This document shows, piece by piece, positions 45,565 to 54,300 of a DNA stretch of 64,000 nucleotides (position 1 is the first letter of the stretch; every line of letters starts with the position of its first letter). The notes beneath the pieces are model-generated. The model made no database searches, had not been told where the DNA came from, and saw only the letters and a program-made list of their open reading frames with translations. The position numbers and the translations under genes are program-made. The stretch comes from Bradyrhizobium tropiciagri (GTDB lineage: Bacteria; Pseudomonadota; Alphaproteobacteria; Rhizobiales; Xanthobacteraceae): positions 682,001 through 746,000 of the forward strand of contig NZ_JAFCKF010000001.1 of the NCBI RefSeq assembly GCF_018130545.1, given 5' to 3'.

Positions 45565-46941
45565 ATGCGCGCGACGGGAACATCGAGGACCAAGCTTTTC
45601 AGCGCGAGCCTGATCGCGCTGGCTTTGCTGCTGCCCGGCAGCACGCAAGCCCAGTCGGCCGGCAACGGCCTGACCAACCTGATCGACAGTATCTTTTCGC
45701 CGAACGCGACGCCGCCGCAGGCTGCGACCGGACAGGATGGCGCAGCGCCGCCCTGGAGCGGCGAAGACGGCGCTTCCGGCAATCCGTTGATGACTGCCGC
45801 CGCGATCCGCCAGGCCGCATCCGACTTCCCGAATTGCGTCGCGGCGATGTGGCCCGACGCCGCGCGGCGCAACATCACGCAGCAGAATTTCGAGCGCTTC
45901 ACCGCGGGCCTGCAACCCGACCTGCGCATCATGGATCTGCTCGACTCGCAGCCGGAATTCACCAAGGCGATCTGGGACTATCTCGACATCCTGGTCAGCG
46001 ATGCGCGGCTGGCGAAAGGCCGCGAGATCCTCGCGAAGTACAAGCCGCAATTCGACGCGACCGAGAAAGCCTATGGCGTCGACCGCTACATCATCGCGGC
46101 GATCTGGGGCATCGAGTCGAACTACTCGACCCAGATGGGCGATCGCAGCGTGGTGCAGTCGACCGCGACGCTCGCCTGCATCGGCCGCCGCCAGGCCTAT
46201 TTCAAGGACGAGTTCCTGTCGGCGCTGGAGATCCTCAACCGCGGCGATCTCAGGCCCGAGCAACTGCGCGGCTCCTGGGCCGGCGCGTTCGGCCCGACCC
46301 AGTTCATGCCGACCGCGTTCAAGCGCTACGCCGTCGACGGCGATGGCGACGGCCGCCGCGACGTGGTCGACAATCCGAGCGACCTGATCGCCTCCACCGC
46401 CAACAATCTGAAGAAGGACGGCTGGCAGACCGGCGCGAGCTGGGGCTACGAGGTCGTACTGCCGCAGGGCCTGAACTACATGCTGGCCGACCGCGCCAAG
46501 GTGATGTCGCTGTCGCAATGGGAGCAGCTCGGCATCAAGCGGCCCAACGGGCAGCAATTCCCGCGGCCATCCGACAAGGCCTACCTGCTGGCGCCGGCGG
46601 GCGCCGAAGGTCCGGGCTTCCTGATGCTGCAGAACTTCCGCGTCATCATGAAATACAACCCGGCCGAGGCCTATGCGCTCGCGATCGGCCATTTCGCCGA
46701 TCGGCTGCGCGGCGGCCAACCCTTCGTGCAGCCGTGGCCGCGCCAGGAGCGGGTGCTGTCGCGCGCCGAACGGCTGGAACTGCAACAGCTGCTCGCCCAG
46801 CGCGGCTTCTACAAGGGCACGCCCGATGGCCAGTTCGGCGGCCAGACCCGCGAGGCGCTGCGTGGCTTCCAGGTCTCGATCGGCGCGCCGGCCGACGGCT
46901 TTGCCACGTCAGAGGTGCTGGACCGGCTGCGCGGGCGATAG
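45565..46941 (+). CDS. Lytic murein transglycosylase, MltB family
   Basis: 458 aa secreted glycan-cleaving enzyme. A signal peptide (about 1-30, cleavage near TQA-QS) is followed by the SLT-2 (MltB) domain (about 78-370) with catalytic Glu184 in WGIESNYSTQMG and GSWAGAFGPTQFMPTAFKRYAVDGDGDG, the hallmark of this family. A peptidoglycan-binding domain (about 395-455: LQQLLAQRGFYKGTPDGQFG) ends the protein. It makes 1,6-anhydromuropeptides during wall turnover. The ATG at 45565 is preferred; a TTG at 45547 is also in frame. Confidence 0.94.
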   Translation: MRATGTSRTKLFSASLIALALLLPGSTQAQSAGNGLTNLIDSIFSPNATPPQAATGQDGAAPPWSGEDGASGNPLMTAAAIRQAASDFPNCVAAMWPDAARRNITQQNFERFTAGLQPDLRIMDLLDSQPEFTKAIWDYLDILVSDARLAKGREILAKYKPQFDATEKAYGVDRYIIAAIWGIESNYSTQMGDRSVVQSTATLACIGRRQAYFKDEFLSALEILNRGDLRPEQLRGSWAGAFGPTQFMPTAFKRYAVDGDGDGRRDVVDNPSDLIASTANNLKKDGWQTGASWGYEVVLPQGLNYMLADRAKVMSLSQWEQLGIKRPNGQQFPRPSDKAYLLAPAGAEGPGFLMLQNFRVIMKYNPAEAYALAIGHFADRLRGGQPFVQPWPRQERVLSRAERLELQQLLAQRGFYKGTPDGQFGGQTREALRGFQVSIGAPADGFATSEVLDRLRGR

Positions 46942-47266
46942 CGACAAGCTCAGTCACCTCTCCCGCTTGCGGGGGAGGTCGGACTGCATCGGAGATGCAA
47001 TCCGGGTGGGGGCTCTCCCCACATAATGACTGGTCCCATCGCGGTGATACCGCCGCCCCGGCCCTCCCCCGTAAGCGGGAGAGGGAGCGCGGTTCCGTCG
47101 CGATGACACCCGGGCCCCCTCCTCTCCAAAAGTAACTGTGAAATCCGATATTTGACGCCTGCCTTGACGGCGGCCGGAGGCACCCGATTTATGGTGGAAA
47201 AGCTGCCCGCTTGCGGCCCGATTCCGCTAATATGCTCACGTACTTCCAGATCATTGCGACGCCCCG
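46942..47266. other. 325-base gap with a palindromic repeat
   Basis: No gene is supported. Two inverted segments, CACCTCTCCCGCTTGCGG (from 46956) and GTAAGCGGGAGAGGGAG (from 47071), resemble the repeats at 15651-15792 and 20943-21114. The downstream part (47130-47266) should hold the promoter of the DUF459 gene. Confidence 0.6.
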
Positions 47267-48988
47267 ATGCGAGAGCCGAAGTCCTTCCTGCGCCTATTCA
47301 CCGAAGCCGGCCCGCTGGTCGCGCTGACGGTGGCGCTTGCGCTGTTGATCGGCATTGCCGAGCCCGCCTCGGCGCAGTTCTTCGGCTTCCCCGGCTTCGG
47401 TGATGCACCCCGCCGCGCGCCGCCGCCGCGAAGTGGCGGTGGTGGCGGAGGCGGCGGCTGGTTCGGCGGCGATTTCTTCGCGCCGTTCCAGCAGCAGCAC
47501 CCGCAATCGCAACCCCAGCAGCAGCGGCCCCGCGAGGATTTCTCGCGCGCGCCGGCGCCGGCCAAGCGCGAGGCCACCGCCGAACGCAACGTGCTCGTGA
47601 TCGGCGACGCGATGGCCGACTGGCTCGCCTATGGCCTCGAGGATGCCTATTCCGATCAGCCCGATATGGGCGTGATCCGCAAGGCAAAGACGGTGTCCGG
47701 CCTGATCCGCTATCAGCCCAAGGGCGACCCGGCGGATTGGGCGGCGGCGGCCAAGAGCATACTCGCCACCGAGAACCCGGACGCCATCGTCGTGATGCTC
47801 GGCCTCAATGATCGCGCCGCGATCCGCGAACCCGTCGTGGAGAAGAAGGCCGACAAGAAGGACGAGAAGAAGGACGCCCGCGGCAAGCCAGGTGACAAGC
47901 CGGATGCGAAGCCGGGCGACAAGCCCGATGCCGCCGCCAAGTCCGATGCCAAACCGGTCGATCCCGAGCTGCCGGCCGATGATGCCGACAACGATGCGCA
48001 GGCCGCGCCGGAGAAGACCGCGCGCTCGGCCAACGGGCTCTATGAATTCCGCGACGACCGCTGGGTCGAGCTTTACGGCAAGAAGATCGAGGAACTGATC
48101 AACGTGCTGAAGAGCAAGGGCGTGCCGGTGCTGTGGGTCGGCCTGCCTGCGATCCGCGGTCAGAAGGGCACGTCGGACATGCTGTTCCTCGACGCGCTGT
48201 ATCGCGACGGCGCCGGCAAGGCCGGCATCACCTATGTCGACGTCTGGGACGGCTTTGTCGACGAGGCCGGCCGCTTCATGCCGAAGGGCCCCGACTTCGA
48301 GGGCCAGCCGCGCAAGCTGCGCACCGATGACGGCGTGTTCTTCACCAAGGCCGGCGCGCGCAAGCTCGCGCATTATGTCGAGCGCGAGGTGACCCGCCTG
48401 CTTGCGGTGCGCTCCGGACCGATCGCGCTGCCGAGCGAGCCGGCAACGCCCGATGCCAGCGCCGAGCCCGGCAAGCCGGCGCCGCGGCCGCTGGCAGGCC
48501 CGGTGCTGCCGCTGGTCGCCTCGACCGTCGGCACAGATCAATTGCTCGGCGGACCGGGCTCGCGGCCCGCCGCGGTCGATGCACTCGCCGCGCGCACGCT
48601 GGTGAAGGGCGAGGCGCTGGCGCCGCCGGCCGGCCGCGCCGACGATTTCGCCTGGCCGCGCCGCGAGATCGGCCGCGAACAGGCCAAGGGCGACGTGCCG
48701 GTTGCCGCGGTGACGCCGACCGCCCCTGCGGGCGGACCGGCAAATCCGCCGCCCTCGACCACGGCGATCGCGCCCGACGGCTCGATCATCACTGCACCGA
48801 AGCCGCAACGGCGTGCGTTCCGTCCAGCTCAGGCTCAGCCGCAGCAGCAACAGCAGCCGCAGACCCAGCCCTGGCTGCGCGACCTGTTCGGCTTCGGCGC
48901 GCCGCAGCAGCGCCCGCTGGTCGCCCCGCCGCGGCCGCCGCGTGGCGTCGGACAGCGCGCCGCGGGGCCCGGGAATCCCTGGCAGTAA
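47267..48988 (+). CDS. DUF459 (SGNH-hydrolase-like) protein with altered active site
   Basis: 573 aa. A signal peptide (about 1-36) is followed by a Gly/Pro/Gln-rich linker (about 50-105). The SGNH-like core (about 107-380) has block I as VIGDAMADWLAYGLE, with Ala115 where the nucleophilic Ser of GDS should be. Block III GLND is kept (Asn181). Block V is DGVFFT, with Phe358 where the catalytic His is expected. A Lys/Asp-rich insertion interrupts the core (about 190-250). The C-terminal tail is low in complexity (about 400-573, Pro/Ala/Gln). Family assignment is clear; hydrolase activity is doubtful. It may be a binding or export-associated protein. Confidence 0.83.
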   Translation: MREPKSFLRLFTEAGPLVALTVALALLIGIAEPASAQFFGFPGFGDAPRRAPPPRSGGGGGGGGWFGGDFFAPFQQQHPQSQPQQQRPREDFSRAPAPAKREATAERNVLVIGDAMADWLAYGLEDAYSDQPDMGVIRKAKTVSGLIRYQPKGDPADWAAAAKSILATENPDAIVVMLGLNDRAAIREPVVEKKADKKDEKKDARGKPGDKPDAKPGDKPDAAAKSDAKPVDPELPADDADNDAQAAPEKTARSANGLYEFRDDRWVELYGKKIEELINVLKSKGVPVLWVGLPAIRGQKGTSDMLFLDALYRDGAGKAGITYVDVWDGFVDEAGRFMPKGPDFEGQPRKLRTDDGVFFTKAGARKLAHYVEREVTRLLAVRSGPIALPSEPATPDASAEPGKPAPRPLAGPVLPLVASTVGTDQLLGGPGSRPAAVDALAARTLVKGEALAPPAGRADDFAWPRREIGREQAKGDVPVAAVTPTAPAGGPANPPPSTTAIAPDGSIITAPKPQRRAFRPAQAQPQQQQQPQTQPWLRDLFGFGAPQQRPLVAPPRPPRGVGQRAAGPGNPWQ

Positions 48989-49114
48989 GCGGCGCGTCAC
49001 GCGCGTTCAAATCATGAAAGAATTGTAGGGCGGGTTAGGCGAAGCCGTGACCCGCTGATATTGCTTGCGCGGTGAGTTAGCGTGTTACGCTCTCGCTTAC
49101 CCGCCCTGCCGATC

Positions 49115-49504
49115 TCACCCGTAATAGCGCCAACGCGACGGCGGCGGGCGGCGCGGCTGGCGCGTCATCAACAGCGCGAGCGCAAAGCCGATGCCGCCAG
49201 CGATCAAGAGCGATCCCAGCGGATTGTCCTGCACCGCGTGCGCCATCGCCTTTTGTCCGCTGCGAACGGTGTCGCCGCGATGTTCGTACGCGTCCTTGAA
49301 AGTATCCTTGGCGTAATTGACCGCGCTGTCGGCGGCGTCGCGGGCTGCATCCTTGGCCTGGCCGTAGAGATCCTGCACCGAGCCGGCGGCTTCTCGCACG
49401 CGGCCAGAGGCCTGTGTCTGCGTATCGCCGGTGGCCTCGCCGATTGCGCCTTCGGCCTTGCCCGCGAACTCCTTTGCCGTTCCGAAAATTCGATCCTTGT
49501 CCAT
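49115..49504 (-). CDS. CsbD family stress protein with C-terminal membrane segment
   Basis: 129 aa. The N-terminal CsbD domain (about 1-60) has MDKDRIFGTAKEFAGKAEGA and GDTQTQASGRVREAAG, typical of this general stress-induced family. A helical Ala/Asp region (about 45-80) and one hydrophobic segment (about 97-113: LGSLLIAGGIGFALALLMT) follow, ending in a basic tail. It is a likely membrane-attached stress protein. The ATG at 49504 begins the canonical family start. Confidence 0.85.
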   Translation of the reverse strand: MDKDRIFGTAKEFAGKAEGAIGEATGDTQTQASGRVREAAGSVQDLYGQAKDAARDAADSAVNYAKDTFKDAYEHRGDTVRSGQKAMAHAVQDNPLGSLLIAGGIGFALALLMTRQPRRPPPSRWRYYG

Positions 49505-49563
49505 CGTGACGCTCCCTGAATTGTCAGGGAGCCAACCGCGGAACCACGTGCAAGTTCCTGGAG

Positions 49564-50298
49564 CTAAAGGATCAGCCCGCCGTCGACCACGAGGGTCTGG
49601 CCGACGATGTAGGAGGCGAGCGGCGAGGCCAGGAACAATGCGGCGCCGGCCATGTCGGCGGGCGTGCCGAGCCGCTTCAGCGGAATGCGCTCGAGCGCGC
49701 CTTCGAGCCGCTTCGGATTCGCGGTCGTCGCCTTGGTCATCTTGGTGTCGACGAGGCCGGGCGCGATGCCGTTGACGCGGATGCCGTTCTCCGCCCAGGC
49801 CTCGCCGAGCGTGCGCGTCAGCCCGACGGCACCGGTCTTCGAGGCGTTGTAAGCCGGATTGCCCATGGTCGAATGATACGCCGCGGTCGAGCTCACGATG
49901 ATCAGCGAGCCCTTGCTCGCGGTGAGCATTGCGTGGAATTTGGTGGCGCACGCCATCAGGCTCATCAGATTGACTTCGAGCACCTTGCGGAAACCCTCCA
50001 TCTCAAATTCCCCACGGCGGTAAATCACCGCGCCCTGCGCCAGCACCAGCACATCGAGCCGATCGAACGACGGCGTCAGGCTTGCGATCGCCTGCGGATC
50101 GCTGACATCGAGCTGCGCATAACCGAGGCCTTCGAGATGCGAGCCTTCCTCCGCCGAATAATCGCTCGCCTTGGCACGGGTGCCGTACACACTGACGTGC
50201 GCGCCCTTGGCGCGGAAGGCCTGCGCGATGCCGTTGCCGATACCGCTGGAGCCGCCGACCACCAGTATCTGCTTGCCGCCGAAATCGAGCTCGTTCAT
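49564..50298 (-). CDS. SDR family oxidoreductase
   Basis: 244 aa short-chain dehydrogenase with the nucleotide motif GGSSGIGNGIAQ, the catalytic Ser in VSSTAAYHS, and the Tyr-Lys pair in YNASKTG, ending in VVDGGLIL. Strand 4 reads LVLAQGAV, where the more common motif is NNAG. It lies 180 bases from another SDR gene on the opposite strand. The substrate is unknown. Confidence 0.9.
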   Translation of the reverse strand: MNELDFGGKQILVVGGSSGIGNGIAQAFRAKGAHVSVYGTRAKASDYSAEEGSHLEGLGYAQLDVSDPQAIASLTPSFDRLDVLVLAQGAVIYRRGEFEMEGFRKVLEVNLMSLMACATKFHAMLTASKGSLIIVSSTAAYHSTMGNPAYNASKTGAVGLTRTLGEAWAENGIRVNGIAPGLVDTKMTKATTANPKRLEGALERIPLKRLGTPADMAGAALFLASPLASYIVGQTLVVDGGLIL

Positions 50299-50329
50299 CG
50301 CGCGTTCCTCTCTGTTGTTTTATTGATTG

Positions 50330-50365
50330 AGCATGATCCTTTGCGAAAAGCCAACCGGGAAACTT
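50330..50365. repeat. Possible degenerate remnant of the GCATGATC element
   Basis: GAGCATGATCC is followed by TTTGCGAAAAGCC, similar to the left arm and inner part of the dispersed repeat at 14302 but without a clear right arm. It lies between two divergent SDR genes. Confidence 0.4.
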
Positions 50366-50478
50366 GCGTTAACGCGCTGCGCGCGCGCCGATAAGAGGTC
50401 GCCGGTTTGACGTCTCAGCGGATCGGTGCCAGCGTTGTTGATCGCACAACGCGCAAGAAAATCACCGGGAGGTCCATG

Positions 50479-51258
50479 ATGTCCGAATACAAGCAGCTCA
50501 GCCGTTCGGTGAAGGGCCTCACCGTTCTCGTCACCGGTGCCGCCAGCGGCATGGGCCGCGCCACGGCGCGGGTGTTCGCCGATGAAGGCGCCAATGTCGC
50601 GGTCACCGACCTGACCGAAGAAGGCACGCAGGCGGTAGCGAAGGAGATCTCGGCGAACGGCGGCACGGCAAAGGCCTGGACGCTCGACGTCGGCGATCGC
50701 GACGCGATCACGAAAGTCGTCAACGACGTCGCCGCGCATTTCGGCGGGCTCGACATCATCGTCAACAATGCCGGCATCTCGGTGCGCGTGCCGATCGACG
50801 ATCCCGGTTACGAGGACGCCTGGGCCAAGGGCATCGCCGTGATGTTGACGGCGCATCCGCGCATCATCCGCGCCGCACTGCCCTACCTGCGCAAATCGCG
50901 ATCGCCGCGCATCGTCAACATCGCGTCGACCGAAGCGCTGGGTGCGACCGGCCTGCACAGCCCCTACTCCGCGGCCAAGGGCGGCGTCACCAGCCTGACC
51001 CGCTCGCTCGCGGTGGAACTGGGGCGCGAAGGCATCACCGTCAACTGCATTTGCCCGGGCCCGATCCGCACCGCCATCACCGACCGGATCTCCGAAGAGC
51101 ACAAGACGATCTACGCCAAGCGCCGCACCGCGCTGGCGCGCTACGGCGATCCCGAGGAAGTCGCGCACATGACGCTGAGCTTGTGCCTGCCTGCGGCATC
51201 ATTCCTGACCGGCGCGGTGATTCCGGTCGACGGCGGGTTGATGGCGCGGAATGCCTGA
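50479..51258 (+). CDS. SDR family oxidoreductase
   Basis: 259 aa short-chain dehydrogenase. The nucleotide motif is VTGAASGMGRAT; NNAG is present at the expected position, Ser in ASTEALG and Tyr-Lys in YSAAKGG complete the site, and the end is VDGGLMARNA. The ATG at 50479 is preferred since GGGAGG lies 6 bases upstream; ATG at 50476 is too close. The TauD/TfdA dioxygenase gene lies about 100 bases downstream in the same direction, so the pair may act on the same compound. The substrate is unknown. Confidence 0.9.
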   Translation: MSEYKQLSRSVKGLTVLVTGAASGMGRATARVFADEGANVAVTDLTEEGTQAVAKEISANGGTAKAWTLDVGDRDAITKVVNDVAAHFGGLDIIVNNAGISVRVPIDDPGYEDAWAKGIAVMLTAHPRIIRAALPYLRKSRSPRIVNIASTEALGATGLHSPYSAAKGGVTSLTRSLAVELGREGITVNCICPGPIRTAITDRISEEHKTIYAKRRTALARYGDPEEVAHMTLSLCLPAASFLTGAVIPVDGGLMARNA

Positions 51259-51361
51259 CCCGCGTCTCTCCCCGAAGCGTTGACAGCGCGCGCCTCGGGA
51301 GTAGCCTTCGCGTCAAACGAAGCGGGACAACCGCCCGCAAGAGCACGGGGAGATACGCGCC

Positions 51362-52249
51362 ATGACGGTCCTGATCCGGCAGCTTCACAAGCATTTCGTC
51401 GGCGAGGTCTCCGGCGTCGACCTGCGCAAGCCGCTGACGAAGCAGGAAGCCAACGACATCGAGGCCGGCATGGATAAATACGCCGTGCTCGTCTTCCACG
51501 GTCAGGACATCACGGACGATCAGCAGATGGCGTTCGCGCTGAATTTCGGCGAGCGCGAAGATGCGCGCGGCGGCACCATCGCCAAGAAGGAGGACTACCG
51601 TCTCTCCGCCGGACTCAACGATGTCTCCAATCTCGGCAAGGACGGCAAGCCGCTGCCGAAGGATCACCGCACCCATCTGTTCAACCTCGGCAACTGCCTG
51701 TGGCACTCCGACAGTTCGTTCCGGCCGATCCCGGCGAAATTCTCGCTGCTGTCGGCGCGCGTGGTGAACCCGAAGGGCGGCAACACCGAATTCGCCGACA
51801 TGCGCGCGGCCTATGACGCGCTCGACGACGAGACCAAGGCCGAGATCGAAGACATGATCTGCGAACACTCGCTGATGTATTCGCGCGGTTCGCTCGGCTT
51901 CCTCGACTACACCGACGAGGAAAAGGCGATGTTCAAGCCGGTGCTGCAGCGCCTGGTGCGCACGCATCCGGGGCATGGCCGCAAGTCGCTGTATCTGTCC
52001 TCGCATGCCGGCGCCATCCGGGGCATGAGCATGCCGGAGGCGCGGGTACTGCTGCGCGACCTGACCGAGCACGCGACGCAGCCGGAGTTCGTCTACGTAC
52101 ACAAATGGACGGTGCATGACCTCGTGATGTGGGACAACCGCCAGACTGTGCATCGCGTCCGCCGCTACGACCAGGCGCAGCCCCGCGACATGCGCCGCGC
52201 GACGGTGGCGGGTACCCAGCCGACAGTGGCGCAGGAAGCGGCGGAGTAG
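51362..52249 (+). CDS. TauD/TfdA family Fe(II)/2-oxoglutarate dioxygenase
   Basis: 295 aa. The facial triad is His115 and Asp117 in LWHSDSSF and His264 in QTVHRVRRY, with Arg279 or nearby for 2-oxoglutarate. RQLHKHFVGEVSGVDL at the start and VLVFHGQDITDDQQMAFAL are typical of this family, which includes taurine dioxygenase and 2,4-D dioxygenase. The family oxidises sulfonates, phenoxyacids or other acids. No taurine transport genes are adjacent, so the substrate remains open. Confidence 0.9.
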   Translation: MTVLIRQLHKHFVGEVSGVDLRKPLTKQEANDIEAGMDKYAVLVFHGQDITDDQQMAFALNFGEREDARGGTIAKKEDYRLSAGLNDVSNLGKDGKPLPKDHRTHLFNLGNCLWHSDSSFRPIPAKFSLLSARVVNPKGGNTEFADMRAAYDALDDETKAEIEDMICEHSLMYSRGSLGFLDYTDEEKAMFKPVLQRLVRTHPGHGRKSLYLSSHAGAIRGMSMPEARVLLRDLTEHATQPEFVYVHKWTVHDLVMWDNRQTVHRVRRYDQAQPRDMRRATVAGTQPTVAQEAAE

Positions 52250-52264
52250 CGGCAAATTATATGC

Positions 52265-52386
52265 GTCGTCCCGGCGAAGGCCGGGACCCATTACCCCGAC
52301 TGCTCATGATTGCACGAGGCTGTGGCCCCAGCTCGGCACCACAACGACGCCCTGTGGTTATGGGTCCCGGCCTTCGCCGGGACGAC
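52265..52386. repeat. 29-bp inverted repeat (GTCGTCCC family)
   Basis: The left arm 52265-52293 begins GTCGTCCCGGCGAAGGCCGG. The right arm 52358-52386 is its reverse complement with a single mismatch; the spacer is 64 bases. It has the same plan as 42369-42490, but the inner stem pair T-A there is G-C here. It lies between the convergent dioxygenase and yqgE genes. Confidence 0.88.
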
Positions 52387-52402
52387 AGTGGTGGGTATGG
52401 CG

Positions 52403-53074
52403 CTACGCGTGGCCGGCGTCGTTCGACAGCATGCCGGCCTCGATGCCGATCTTGCGCAAAGCGCGCGCGTATTTCTCGTCGACATCGGTGCCGAAGATCA
52501 GCTCCGGATCGGCGTCGCAATGCAGCCAGCCATTGTGCTGGATCTCGTTCTCGAGCTGGCCCGGCGCCCAGCCGGCATAGCCGAGCGCGAGGATCGCGTG
52601 CTTCGGCCCGGAGCCCTTGGCGATCGCCTTCAGGATATCAACGGTCGCGGTGAGCGAAATGCCGTCGTCGATGTTGAGCGTCGCATCCTGGATGTAGAAG
52701 TCGCTGGAATGCAGCACGAAGCCGCGGCCGGTGTCGACCGGGCCGCCCTTCATCACCTTCATCATCTCGGCATTCTCGGGCAGCATGATCTGGTCCGACT
52801 TCTGGATGATGTCGAGCTGCACCAGAAGGCCGGGGAAATCGATGCTGCCGGCCGGGCGGTTGACGATGATGCCCATCGCGCCCTCGGATGAATGGGCGCA
52901 CATGTAGATCACCGAGCGCTCGAACCGCGGGTCGTTCATCACAGGCATCGCGATCAGCATCTGGCCATCGAGGTAGCCATCGTCGCCGGCATCGGGACCG
53001 ACGGCCGGGTTTCGGCTGGCGGCGGTCTTACGAGGCCTGCCTGTTGTCTTGCCTGTTTTGCCTTCAGGGCGCAT
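52403..53074 (-). CDS. YqgE/AlgH family protein
   Basis: 223 aa, with a basic N-terminal extension (about 1-35) before the conserved domain. [39 protein letters not shown] and the C-terminal [22 protein letters not shown] are signatures of the DUF179/YqgE/AlgH family. Its role is not settled; it has been linked to gene regulation in Pseudomonas. The ATG at 53074 is chosen for AGGAAAGG about 10 bases upstream; in-frame starts at 53104 and 53131 exist. It is divergent from the DsbD-N gene. Confidence 0.88.
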   Translation of the reverse strand: MRPEGKTGKTTGRPRKTAASRNPAVGPDAGDDGYLDGQMLIAMPVMNDPRFERSVIYMCAHSSEGAMGIIVNRPAGSIDFPGLLVQLDIIQKSDQIMLPENAEMMKVMKGGPVDTGRGFVLHSSDFYIQDATLNIDDGISLTATVDILKAIAKGSGPKHAILALGYAGWAPGQLENEIQHNGWLHCDADPELIFGTDVDEKYARALRKIGIEAGMLSNDAGHA

Positions 53075-53210
53075 CCGCAAAGGCCTTTCCTGCTGATTTG
53101 GCATCCTGATATTGGGTGGCGGTTCTGTCAATCAACCATCGGCCGCAGTGCGGCGATGCATCACAAGCAATTCAATGGTTTGCACCGAAAGTTGCAGGTA
53201 AAGACGTCTC

Positions 53211-54047
53211 ATGATCGTCACAGTTCCCTTGCGGGCCGCATTTGGCATTGCCAGCTTAATATCCGTCGCCTTTGTCGCAACGGAAGTTCGCGCCGACGAC
53301 GCCTCGCCGTGGCAGCAGGACACCCACTCCGCGGTGCGGCTGCTCGCGGGATCGCGCAGCGGCGCGGTGCTGCTCGGCGGCATCGCCTTCCAATTGCAGG
53401 ACGGCTGGAAAACCTATTGGCGGACGCCCGGCGATTCCGGCGTGCCGCCGCGGTTCGATTTCTCCAGGTCTGACAATGTCGATGCGGTGACGGTGATGTG
53501 GCCGGCCCCACGCCAGTTCGACGACGGCGCCGGCGGCACCTCGCTCGGCTACAAGCACCAGGTCGTGCTGCCGCTCCGCATCGTCGCGAAGAATCCGGAC
53601 AAGCCGCTGGTGCTGCGCGCCGACATCAACTACGCGGTGTGCGAGAAGCTGTGCGTGCCGGTGGAAGCGAAGGCGGAGCTCGCCTTCGCCAGCGTCGCAT
53701 CGACCGAGGACGCCGCGCTGTCGGAAGCGCTCAACGCAGTGCCGAAGCCCGCCAATATCGGCGACCCCGCCCCGGTCACGATCCGCGACGTCAAGCGCGA
53801 CGGCAACAACGTGCTGGTCGATGTCACCGCGCCGGAGGCAAAGGACCTCAGCCTGTTCGTGGAGGGGCCGACGCCCGACTGGGCACTGCCGGTGCCGAAG
53901 CTCGTCGAACACGCGCCGCCCGGCGTGAAGCGCTTCTCCTTCGAGCTCGACGGCCTGCCGCCCGGCGCCACCCCAAACGGCGCAGCACTGAAGCTGACGC
54001 TGGTCGGCGGCGACAAAAGCTACGAATTCAATATCAATTTGAACTGA
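53211..54047 (+). CDS. Stand-alone DsbD N-terminal (nDsbD-like) domain protein
   Basis: 278 aa. A signal peptide (about 1-28) is followed by an Ig-like domain of the DsbD_N family. The redox motif YAVCEKLCVPV holds Cys144 and Cys148, matching the periplasmic disulfide-exchange site of the DsbD/ScsB alpha domain. The membrane (beta) and thioredoxin-like (gamma) parts of DsbD are absent. It may accept electrons from a separate membrane partner and pass them to periplasmic proteins. No dsb or ccdA gene is in the window. Family assignment is firm and the role is inferred. Confidence 0.85.
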   Translation: MIVTVPLRAAFGIASLISVAFVATEVRADDASPWQQDTHSAVRLLAGSRSGAVLLGGIAFQLQDGWKTYWRTPGDSGVPPRFDFSRSDNVDAVTVMWPAPRQFDDGAGGTSLGYKHQVVLPLRIVAKNPDKPLVLRADINYAVCEKLCVPVEAKAELAFASVASTEDAALSEALNAVPKPANIGDPAPVTIRDVKRDGNNVLVDVTAPEAKDLSLFVEGPTPDWALPVPKLVEHAPPGVKRFSFELDGLPPGATPNGAALKLTLVGGDKSYEFNINLN

Positions 54048-54055
54048 CGCCTCAG

Positions 54056-54195
54056 CGTCGTCCCGGCCTGGTGCGCAGTTGCGCACGGGGGCCGGGGCCC
54101 ATAACCCGCGGCCGCTGTTCGAGGCACGCTGGGGACCAAGTGTGCGTACCAACTGTTCCCGGTGGTTATGGATCCCGGCTTTCGCCGGGATGACG
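54056..54195. repeat. Inverted repeat (CGTCGTCCCGG family)
   Basis: The left part begins CGTCGTCCCGGCC (54056) and includes a TGCGCAGTTGCGCA hairpin. The right part (54164-54195) ends in CGCCGGGATGACG. It lies in the 253-base gap between the DsbD-N and flippase genes and has the same outer bases as the repeats at 42369 and 52265. Confidence 0.75.
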
Positions 54196-54300
54196 CAAGA
54201 TGGGAACATCCCGTCACCCAACCCTATCTTAACGTTTCGTTGATAGATCGGAGCCCATTGCCGCCTTGCGGCGCTTTGGGAATTTTCCGCCTTGGCTGTG

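Noticed and set aside
46942-47266. Possible short genes in the gap before the DUF459 gene
   Set aside because: The open frames are composed of the repeat sequence and lack ribosome sites.
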